Assembly: GCA_963576725.1 (NCBI GenBank)
Contig: OY755240.1
Location: 58,714,633 to 58,778,632 of the forward strand
Source: Azorinus chamasolen
Taxonomy: Eukaryota; Mollusca; Bivalvia; Cardiida; Solecurtidae
Direction of reading: 5' to 3'
Length of the DNA stretch: 64,000 bases
The notes below the pieces were generated by a model. The model was not told where the DNA came from. It saw nothing but the letters and a program-made list of their open reading frames with translations, and ran no database searches. The position numbers were made by a program, and so were the translations under genes. How positions within the stretch are numbered: position 1 is the stretch's first letter; the number at the start of each line of letters is the position of its first letter. Below, piece by piece: positions 55,829 to 64,000 of the stretch.

Positions 55829-55954
55829 ACCAAAAGCCATGAAGAAGATTAAAGACACGCCCCCAACTGTTGCCATACCTCCGCCATACGTGAGAAAGAA
55901 TTGTGAAGGTGTCATGTCGACAACATACTCTTGCACCAATATCATAGACTCCGG
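55829..55954 (-). CDS. SLC28-like transporter copy 2, exon 5
   Basis: 126 bases as in copy 1, encoding PESMILVQEYVVDMTPSQFF then LTYGGGMATVGGVSLIFFMA and FG. The position equivalent to QTE is V-P-E as in copy 1. Acceptor CTCAACAG|CCG, donor TTTGGT|GTAAGT. With about ten of 42 residues changed it is the most diverged shared exon. Confidence 0.94.
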
Positions 55955-55973
55955 CTGTTGAGATAGAAAAATA

Positions 55974-56230
55974 TACAGTTGAACTTCAATATCTCGAACT
56001 CGGATCACCCGAACTTCGGGTTAACTCGAACTAAAAGTTCGGTCCTTCCAAAACAGAATTGATTTAAAATATATCTACGAATATCTAGAAACATACGTGA
56101 CAGCTTAATGCAGTACGCTGTGAACTCGATAAATTGTCCAGATTATAACTCGTATAACTCGAACTACTGTTATCTCGAACCAATTTGTATAGTCCCTTGA
56201 AGTGTGAGATATCAAAGGTGAACTGTACAG
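55974..56230. repeat. Inverted-repeat element with TACAGTTGAACTTC ends
   Basis: Left TACAGTTGAACTTCAATATC and right GATATCAAAGGTGAACTGTA. Internal CTCGAACT repeats. Longer relative of 6400-6480; pogo/Tigger-like by its ends. Confidence 0.75.
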
Positions 56231-56449
56231 ATAATTGAGATCAATTGGTAATATGGGATGACGTATTTCGAACAATGTAGACCAAGATCATGAACCGTTT
56301 TTTAACATGTATCATATAAACTGTTTGTAATTAACTACCAGCCTTAACATGTGTAATGCTTGAATTTCAAAATGGACCAGTCCATTACTGTTTGAAGGTA
56401 GATTTAATTCAGCACAAAAGAGTATAATAAGTGAGAGGATTTTGAACAT

Positions 56450-56705
56450 TTAACTCTTTCGGCGTCAATGTCGCCTGTTGGTACCATTGAAAATAGTGCA
56501 GTCCCAGGTCAGATGCCGCCTTGAAAAGACGGCATCTGAACTGGGACTTCACTGTTTTCTGTATTATTTTTAGTCCAAGCAGACATGTACATGTTTTTAA
56601 AAACAAATGTTTTACTAATATACCTTTATTTATTTAATTTAGAATTATATTTAACATGAAATTATGATTGCAGACGACACTTTTAAATTTGGCGCCAACC
56701 GTCTA
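56450..56705 (+). repeat. TTAA-type MITE, family B, right end lost
   Basis: TTAACTCTTTCGGCGTCAAT at the left. The palindrome AGTCCCAGGTCAGATGCC.../GGCATCTGAACTGGGACT is perfect at about 56500-56550. Right end stops at TTTGGCGCCAACC. Confidence 0.8.
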
Positions 56706-57435
56706 AGATTCCTTTTATATCCGTCTTCACTTTTTGCATAATCATGACAGCTAACTCGTTTCCCGCATTCAAAGTATCAATTGTTTGCGAGTACAGTAAA
56801 ACATCTCTATAACGACCACTACATGTAAATTGTGTTAATTAGTTGGTATTAAGGAGAGTGTGCAAGAACACCACTATCGAATATCGCTGATATACAAACA
56901 TATCTGACATAGACAAGAGACCCCGACATCTTATCACGATCAATGTTGTTTGACATCTGTTTTTGATCCATGCTGTTTGATACCCGTTTTTAATTCAGCT
57001 TGAATCGCAATTACGTTGACGTGCGCAGCAGAAAAGAGGAGTCATGTGACACATACAATAAAGAATAAACCCTAAACCTACATTGAGATAGGTACAGTCG
57101 AACCAGTCTAATTATGAATCTAATTAGGTCTATTTGTGAATATGTACGGCAGGAGGTAGCTTAATGCATGTCAAGAGTAATGCAGTACGTTTACCCAGCA
57201 TTAGGCAACACATTATTTTTAATAATCCTGTGCCCAATCAATATAAGATCGCTTACTGTACACCACTAAAGAAACTGTTGACTAGAGATGATATATGACA
57301 CACCAACTTATATCATTTAATTCGTAAAGCGATCTGCAAACAATGTAGCCTGGATCCAGATCGGTGGATGGAGGTTTCAGTATGTTAATATACATTACAG
57401 AATCAGTTGTCATGGCTAACTGTGATATCACTCAC

Positions 57436-57597
57436 CACATGAAGGAATATGTTACCAACAGCATTGATGCCCTCTGGCGGACTCAACTGGAGCATGAACG
57501 AGAGGACTCGACCCAGGGTCTCCACAATGAACTTGATCGCACCAAGGTACGTCAGTACGGAAATACCCACTATAAAACACATCACCTGTACCATCGC
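57436..57597 (-). CDS. SLC28-like transporter copy 2, exon 4 (first visible exon)
   Basis: 162 bases as in copy 1, encoding AMVQVMCFIVGISVLTYLGA, IKFIVETLGRVLSFMLQLSP and PEGINAVGNIFLHV. Acceptor TGCTTTAG|GCG, donor CATGTG|GTGAGT. No equivalents of exons 1-3 are visible on the minus strand up to 64000, so the gene is either continued beyond the window or 5'-truncated. Exons 4-11 together make 354 residues. Confidence 0.93.
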
Positions 57598-57624
57598 CTA
57601 AAGCAAATAAAACGCAGATAAGTC

Positions 57625-57870
57625 AATCCATTTATTCCCACATTATTTAAGGAAAACCCTTCTAACTCTTGTTTTGGAACCCCGTGCATTTTTTATATTG
57701 CGAGGGTACACTATACAACATATTTATTGATATAACTAAAATCCATTACCATCGATGGGTTCAGGAAACAGTGCAGACTCTGATCATATGGCTCCTTCAT
57801 GTGCCCTCTGATCTGGGTCTACACTATTTGCCTATTTCTTTTTTAAGTTCACTGGGCACGAATGGGTTAA
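57625..57870 (-). repeat. TTAA-type MITE, family F, shared with copy 1
   Basis: On the minus strand it runs TTAACCCATTCGTGCCCAGT to GTGGGAATAAATGG and ends about 28 bases before exon 4, as the copy at 9600-9843 does. Confidence 0.85.
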
Positions 57871-58081
57871 TCATCGCTATAACGACCACTTGACGGTAGT
57901 CAGAGTTCATGCTCCAGAATTTCAAAGGATCCAGGTGGAGGTTCCAGGTAGAATGTAATTATTTATGTACATTTAATGATAGAGGTCACATGATAGAAGT
58001 CATTGATAGAGCTTAATACTAAAGGTCAAAGATCATTGATAGAGCTTAATGATAGAGGTCAACGGTCAATAAATAAGGAAC

Positions 58082-58236
58082 AATAAAAAGGTGAAAATAT
58101 TACCTATGTGCTTTCTGGCCATAATGGCACACCTAATGCCATAATAGCCCTCGGGCTAAAGCCCTTGGACTATTATGGCACGTGTTCCATTACGGCCAGA
58201 AGGCACACATAGGTCATATTTTAACCTCTTATTATT
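58082..58236. repeat. 155-bp near-palindrome
   Basis: Arms of about 75 bases: AATATTACCTATGTGCTTTC, TGGCCATAATGGCACACC, GCCATAATAGCCCTCGGGCT, then their complement with scattered mismatches. Probable MITE of unknown superfamily. Confidence 0.85.
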
Positions 58237-58643
58237 TAATACCTTACTATAAACTGTTACACAATTGCCGTAGAAAACTGTCATTACGGACTCATGTGAC
58301 CAATCCATAATGGCACAGTAGGCCGATTACCCATAATCGCCCAACATTTTTTTTACGTGCAGTACATTGATGTAAGCAATGTAGGTCTCTAGCGATCTAT
58401 TCAAACATGGCCGGTGAAAGAGTTTTGCCGTCGTTGTCAAATCGTGTTATAGAACTGGACAATCCGGTTAAGGTTATACAATCGTAAATTTCTAATAAAA
58501 AACCGATTTCTCTGTATCAATCGGTACTACCTGACTTCGTTAATGTTATTCAACACTGACAGTTGTGACGTCATAAATCACGTCATCAATCGGGAGTTCT
58601 CTAACACTTTTTATAAGTTAAAACAAGTGTAGTCAAATGTAAA

Positions 58644-58712
58644 GTCCTCGTCAGTGTAGTGGATATTACGTCGGACTATAGTTTTTTCGGCGGGAGTTCG
58701 AATCCCCATAAA
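58644..58712 (+). mobile_element. tRNA-like SINE head
   Basis: GTCCTCGTCAGTGTAGTGGA resembles the 5' part of tRNA-Asp with an A box, and GAGTTCGAATCCCC is a B box 50 bases downstream. The acceptor and anticodon stems do not fold well, so a SINE head is likelier than a tRNA gene. The body downstream is not delimited. Confidence 0.5.
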
Positions 58713-59559
58713 GGAATAGATTTTCTCATTTTCAGTATAGAATCTACTACAATGTTTTCTTATAGTTGGGCATCCGAGGTGTAAAAAGTCGCTTATTTTT
58801 CGAGGTCCATGACTTTTTTTAGTAGAAATGTTTGAATACCATATTTGTGTTGCCAGATAGTAATCATTTGTGGTTCTGGTCCATGCCACTGCCAAAACCC
58901 TCTTTGAGGGTCAGAAACTAAGTCATAGGTCAAATGAGTGCATAAATGTAATAAAATCTCTATATAGTAAAAAATAACAGAAATTTTGAAAATTTCGACA
59001 CTTTTTTGCATTTAATTTCTTAGCAATGTCTCCACAGTAAGTATAGATATATTTATGGCACATTTAAGGAATATTGGTCTGTTTGATTGTACATGTACAC
59101 AACTTATATTAGCTGTCTGTATCATCAGGAAAATGAATCTCTCGGATATTGATTGGCCATTTTAACAGTTACTGGCCATAGGTATCCACTCTCACTCAAC
59201 AATGAACTCATTGACATATTCAGTGCCACTGGATATGAGTAACATTCCCTATCCGTGATGACAACACTCTATATGTTATTGCCCCAAACGATCACTAGTT
59301 AAACAGATACACCTCAATACCCGAATAAGTGAGCATGTCATAGTACTGACAAAAATATCTTTCACGAAGGAAGCCTACCCCACATCTTGTCCACCTGTGG
59401 AAGGAGGTTAACACATGCTCTATGACCCATCAAAATGACTGAGTTTGCAGCACACTTGGCAAATCAGCCCCTTTACCAATCTGTACTCTATTGGATAATC
59501 AGAAAGCCCTCAAATTAGTGATCCCTTCTAAATTAAAACCACCAGCTTCAGCCTGCCAT

Positions 59560-60940
59560 AGTGCAACTCCACCATCCGCCATTTCTCACGAAAAGAGAAA
59601 TGTGCATACAAAAAATTGCTGAGGACCAATGTACTGAAGAACGGCATATACAAGGAGCTACAGAAAACTTGCAAAGAAGAAGTGCAATGAAGCTCATGAT
59701 GGGTATGTGATTGGCCTAGTGACAGATACCAGCTGTAAGAAGATATACGCTTCTGTTAGGAGCAAGACATGTGACAGCTCGAGAGTAACCCCACTGACGA
59801 ATGATGACATTAACCATGTCGATACTAAAGAAAAATGTTGAAATACTAAACAACTAGTTCTGTGTCTTTACACATGAGGACCTATCTCTCTTTTGTGCCA
59901 TTTGAGAGTATCCTTATTCGGATGCCCTTCCTATTCATGTCACGATAAATAGTATCTGCACGGTTCTTAAGGGCCTTAACCTCCACACAGCTACTTGTCT
60001 AGACACCATCATATCAAGGCCCCAGGCAATGATGACCACACGGAATTCCTATGCTCTCTCTGTTGAATCTTCGCTGACGCCTCAATAGCAGATGCAGACG
60101 TCTTCCAGAATGACATCGACAGTCTGTAGGAAATGGGAAAAACTGGGTTCAATGCAGAGAAGTGCTAGATCCTGCTTATTATCCACAAGAGGACACACAT
60201 AGAGACCAATTATACTGTTCATAACAAGAGACGGAAGACAACAAAGAAAGCAAAATACCATGGGACGCTACCGTTTTCTCAATGTTTTGGAAAGCCCATG
60301 CCGATATGGTCATAAAGAATGAAAACTGATCTACAGCCTTTCTAAGCAGGAACTTTGGATCCTGCCAAAAGTCAATCAAGGAGGCATGTTACAAACCCCT
60401 GATCAGTCTGCAGGTTGAGTACACATCCCGGACCCACATACCAAGGCCATGAAAAATCGTGAGATGATCAGAACTACCAGATTTGTTATTTGAATTATTG
60501 CAAAAGAAGCAGCATTGGTATCATGCTCAACATGAATTGCTCAAACAGGCAGAAAAAAGTAAAGGCCGCGATGTTCTATAGGTTCGTGAATGATTTTGTT
60601 GCAGCTGACACCCACTTTCTGACGCCTTCACGATGCAACTACAAGAGGACACTCCTTAAGATTCGTTCTATGGTTTTGCAGGACCAAGTTCCGGAGGGAA
60701 TATTGCTTTCACTCTGTTGTCAATATCATCTGGAACAAGCTACCATAACATCAGTTGATATCTCCCAACTTTCCAGACTGGGATCTCAGCTGTCATGTAA
60801 TATTCTTCTGTTTGCAATGTTTGAACTTGCTTTTATAATTTGAAAGTTGGACCCTCCCTCACCTGTGTGCATATAACAATGGTGCGAGTAGCCTGCTCTA
60901 AAGCGGCCAAGCATAACAAAATAAGAAGCAGAAGAAGAAG
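59560..60940 (+). mobile_element. Decayed LINE with the reverse-transcriptase core deleted
   Basis: Fragments of a jockey-like LINE ORF2 in order, separated by frameshifts and stops. First the pre-RT region (KKIYASVRSKTCDSSRVTPL, then a GLNLHTATCLDTI stretch near 59970-60010, matching GLNPxKATGPD). Next LFADASIADADVFQNDIDSL near 60070-60125 (matching the FADD box). Then NAEKC, SRNFGSCQKSIKEACYKPLI and QVEYTSRTH near 60345-60440, and a C-terminal region to about 60840. The core between GPD and FADD is missing. The end is an AGAAGCAGAAGAAGAAG tail at 60925-60941. Confidence 0.7.
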
Positions 60941-61059
60941 CCACAAATAAAGGGTTGATGTAGTATACTAGTATTGCAGTATTCAGCAGATACATTGGAA
61001 TATCGTCATTCAAGGCAAATGCAGACATGAAGTGTCCCAAATCATGACGAGGTGGATAC

Positions 61060-61700
61060 ATGGATTGTCTTGCATGCCTTCAAGGTTTGGATGCTGCTAG
61101 AAAGGGTCAAGGCTGGATAGTTGTCAAATGGCAATATGTTGATGTACTAGTAGTAGATATACCATCTTGGACCTTTATAAGGCATTGGAGTCTGGATGAG
61201 GACTGGGACTTCCAAGAAAACAAAATCGTATTTTCCGCAAGTTATCTCAAGATATCTGCCGGAACAGTTTTGGGTTTCATGCAATAACTGGATGTGACGC
61301 AACCCTTATTTTCACTGGAATCGGAAAGAAGACCTGTTGGAAGAAATATTTTACATGTCCGATCTGCTTTCAGATATTTGAAGAGGTGTATGGTCATACA
61401 AGAAACAGACGTTTGATGGTTGATGGATGCCAATGGAGAATCCATTGATGATGCAAGAATTACTCAATCTGGTTAAGGTTAAGAAAACACTTGAACTGCT
61501 TCCACCAACAAAGGATGCAGTAGAACTGAAAATTGCATGAGCAAACTATCAAGCTGGTATATGGATCTGAGCTCATAGATACAGAAATTAGTGCTATTGA
61601 TACTAACGCATAGCAAAATGGTGCAGAACCCTTACAAGTGGTTTGGAAATGTACCAATTGCACCTGATGCTTATGGGTGCAAAATCAAGTACAGTGTACA
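61060..61700 (+). pseudogene. Decayed fragment of an invertebrate ORF family with GFHAITGCD..GIGKKT
   Basis: In shifting frames: GWIVVKWQYVDVLVVDIPSW (61097-61165), then GFHAITGCDATLIFTGIGKK near 61270-61330 and TCWKKYF, then EEVYGHTRNRRLMVDGCQW. The order DTDVLVLA ... FHAFTGCD(T) ... GIGKKTAW matches a widespread family of uncharacterised, often multicopy ORFs in cnidarian and mollusc genomes that I recognise from memory. Function unknown. Several stops make it a pseudogene. Confidence 0.5.
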
Positions 61701-62104
61701 AATCTATTCGCTGAAATGCTTCAAAGCAGCTTTAAAAAAACACACTAACATGTGTTTGCGATGGTGTTAATTGTACCGATCCAGCAAATATCCATACAAA
61801 TTAATTAGTTACTTTAAACAGAACTGAAAATTTGTTTAGGTGTTCATTTACCCCACCCACTTTATTTTAAAAAGTAGTGATGTTACAGGTAACCGGTAAA
61901 CCGGTTAACCGTTTCTGATCCGGTTATCCGGTTACGACTTTGCAAATAGATTAACCGCTTAGGCATATTGAAAGCAGGTTGCATTTTCAAAATAAATACA
62001 TAGTTCAATGCCCCTCTCATAATAAGGAAGTGTCGCATTGGTCCATTACCCTCTTCCAATCTGGCCAATCAACACGTTGTCATTAAACAGCGGGGCAAAG
62101 GGCC

Positions 62105-62262
62105 CCGGACATTTTGTCCCCCACTCAATTTTGCAAGGGTGGACGTTTTGTCTCCCATGGTTTTGCAAGGGTGGACATTTTGTCCCTCGTGTTTTTGCAA
62201 GGGTGGACATTTTGTCCCTCATCATTTTTACAAGGCGGACGTTTTGTCCCTCACTTAATTGT
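62105..62262. repeat. GGGTGGACATTTTGTCCCTC minisatellite
   Basis: About five units of 32-38 bases, TTTGCAAGGGTGGACATTTT then GTCCCTC. The overlapping plus-strand ORF is repeat-derived. Confidence 0.85.
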
Positions 62263-62289
62263 GGGCAAAATACCCTCCATAAATCTAGC

Positions 62290-62499
62290 TTAACCCCTTT
62301 ATTCCACGGACAAAAGGTCCCTCACTTAATTTTCCTAAGTGTTACATACAACCCTTGGAATGACACAAGTTTTGCAAACAGAAAAGACCCAGATCAGACG
62401 GCTCATCATTTCTAACATAAATAAAGGGTTACATCGTTTGATCAGGGTATACTGTGTTTGCAATGTCGTTAAAAGCTGATGTATGGAGTAAAGGGTTAA
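62290..62499 (+). repeat. TTAA-type MITE, family A
   Basis: TTAACCCCTTTATTCCACGG at the left and GGAGTAAAGGGTTAA at the right. The cassette AAAGACCCAGATCAGACGGC is at about 62370-62462, with an insertion in its centre. Confidence 0.75.
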
Positions 62500-63438
62500 G
62501 GGCTAAGAGAATATTTAAACGTAAACATATATATATCATCTCTTCGCTTTTTAAACTGTTTGATTAACTAGGGTATCATACGTATTTCATAATCGTTTAA
62601 CATTACAACAACAAGGAGCGCACGGTGTTAAATCAGCACTTAACCAACTGGTTGCGTCATGTTTGGCAAAGTTTCATACATTTTGTAACCAGATGAAACA
62701 ATGTCAGCGCGGTGTCTTAGCAGGTTCCAAACCATTTGCAACCCGATCAACAGTTGCTGAGAAAGTTACAAATTTCGGATTAAGCGTAAGTATGAGACGG
62801 AAACATGTTGAAGCAGCTGTCACAGTGCCGCCGTTGGATAAGTTTCGCTGCATATTTTCCTTATTGCTTGTAACCCGAGTTGCCATAATGTGCATGCATT
62901 TATCTCATATTACAGGCTTCGTAAAGGATGGCATTGTGGTAATATTAACGTCTGTATATTATCCTTGTATCATGACCTCCAATGTCATGTTGAGAATAGA
63001 AAGTAATATCCAATCACAATGGACTGGAGACGACGACGAAAACAAACACAATTTAATACACCGGTGCACCTGTTGTTCTCTTTGTAGATCGCAAACATTT
63101 ATTCAAATTATTCAGTTACTGAAGGTAAACGATAGATGTTAAAAACCATAATTATACCAACATGTTCATCATGGCTTTAAAGCTTTGGTTTTTTGCAACA
63201 TGAGCTTTAATGCATATTAGAGGGTAATGTAATACGAAGCATGCAGCATACAGTGTGTCTCTTGTTTCACTTTAGCTAGTGATCTACACTGTTTTCAAAG
63301 CATAAGCACTTAACCCTTTCAGTCCCACATTCTGACTGTTCGTCCAAATCAGATGTTTGACACTGGTATAAAACACGGACATCCACCGGTTCAACGTCCT
63401 GTCTTGACCCTGATCAAATAACTCAACCAGGAGTCCTC
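62500..63438. other. No recognised feature
   Basis: Contains a 159-codon plus-strand ORF (62663-63142) with no recognisable domain or motif. It begins in a worn family-D-like cassette. Nothing supports it as a gene. Confidence 0.4.
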
Positions 63439-63652
63439 AGATCTTGGTCAATACTGTTTGCATGTGTCAAAGCTATAGGATCAGATCTTGGTCAATACTG
63501 TTTGCATATATACAAGCTATAGGATCAGATCTTGGTCAATACTGTTTGCATATGTCTCAGCTATGGCATCACATCTTGGTCTCTACTGTTTGTATATGTC
63601 TCAGTTATGGCATCAGATCTTGGTCAATACTGTTTGCTTATTTTGCTTTACA
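63439..63652. repeat. 44-bp minisatellite derived from a hairpin arm
   Basis: About 4.8 units of AGATCTTGGTCAATACTGTT then TGCATATGTCTCAGCTATGG CATC. The first unit continues a MITE-type cassette arm (GACCCTGATCAAATAACTCA at 63407), so the array probably arose by tandem copying of the right arm of a cassette. Confidence 0.88.
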
Positions 63653-64000
63653 TGTATTTACAATTTCTAATTATAAAAGTGTAACAGATTTCGGTTTGGT
63701 ATAAAACACTGCCAGCTTACAAAGAACAAAGTCGGTCTGACAGCACGTCGGACCTAATAGATCATCGATATACATTTGTATCACTTCAATCACTTTAATA
63801 CTGAAAAACCCAAATTGTTCGCAAACACTTTGGAATGAAATATCCAAATTGAATTCTATAACAATCAATGCAAAAAGCAAGACCATGACGATGGTGATAT
63901 TTTACCGGAACCAAATTTGCCCAGGAAGAAGACACCGACTTTGTCAAACAACATCTAATTGGCGTTTGATGAATACACGTTGACTGCAAAGTTTTTATTC

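Noticed and set aside
62663..63142. 159-codon plus-strand ORF
   Set aside because: No recognisable domain, no splice context with known exons, low-complexity stretches and overlap with a worn MITE cassette; no support as a gene.

Overview
The window looks like nuclear DNA from an animal, most likely a bivalve mollusc. It is AT-rich, has introns with canonical GT/AG boundaries and TATA-box spacing, and carries very dense miniature transposons, minisatellites, LINE and SINE remnants and a mariner element. The mollusc call rests on repeat types I recognise (the '...pressure: rapid GAC/GACG-tailed ...ataactcc...' tandem repeats, tRNA-headed SINEs); the species is not identifiable from sequence alone. 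There is no bacterial-style gene organisation.

The real genes are two copies of one SLC28-like (concentrative nucleoside transporter, CNT) gene facing each other. Copy 1 is on the + strand with eleven exons from 504 to 34861 (about 609 residues). Copy 2 is on the - strand with exons equivalent to 4-11 from 57597 down to 41403. All eight shared exons have exactly the same lengths and phases, and intron sequence next to exons also aligns, so this is a fairly recent inverted, tail-to-tail segmental duplication. The first three exons of copy 2 are not visible between 57598 and 64000. Both proteins keep the CNT fold sequence but have replaced nearly all residues that bind nucleoside in characterised CNTs.

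Layout: 1-931 a TTAA-type MITE, TATA box and exon 1; 932-10033 exons 2-4 separated by a satellite and many MITEs; 10034-25436 a 15.4-kb intron with a mariner transposon and an inverted pair of coiled-coil ORFs; 25437-34861 exons 5-11; 34862-41402 intergenic DNA with a decayed LINE and other repeats; 41403-57597 copy 2; 57598-64000 repeats, a LINE with its reverse-transcriptase core deleted, and another decayed mobile-element-like ORF.

The non-coding sequence has a striking order. At least seven families of 200-260 bp elements begin TTAACCC and end GGGTTAA, are flanked by TTAA, and most carry a variant of one central long palindrome. They look like piggyBac-type MITEs. One nested case gives an empty-site proof of TTAA target duplication. 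Three minisatellites sit at the same intron positions in both SLC28 copies but are expanded reciprocally, and one of them is built from the splice-donor sequence of exon 6.
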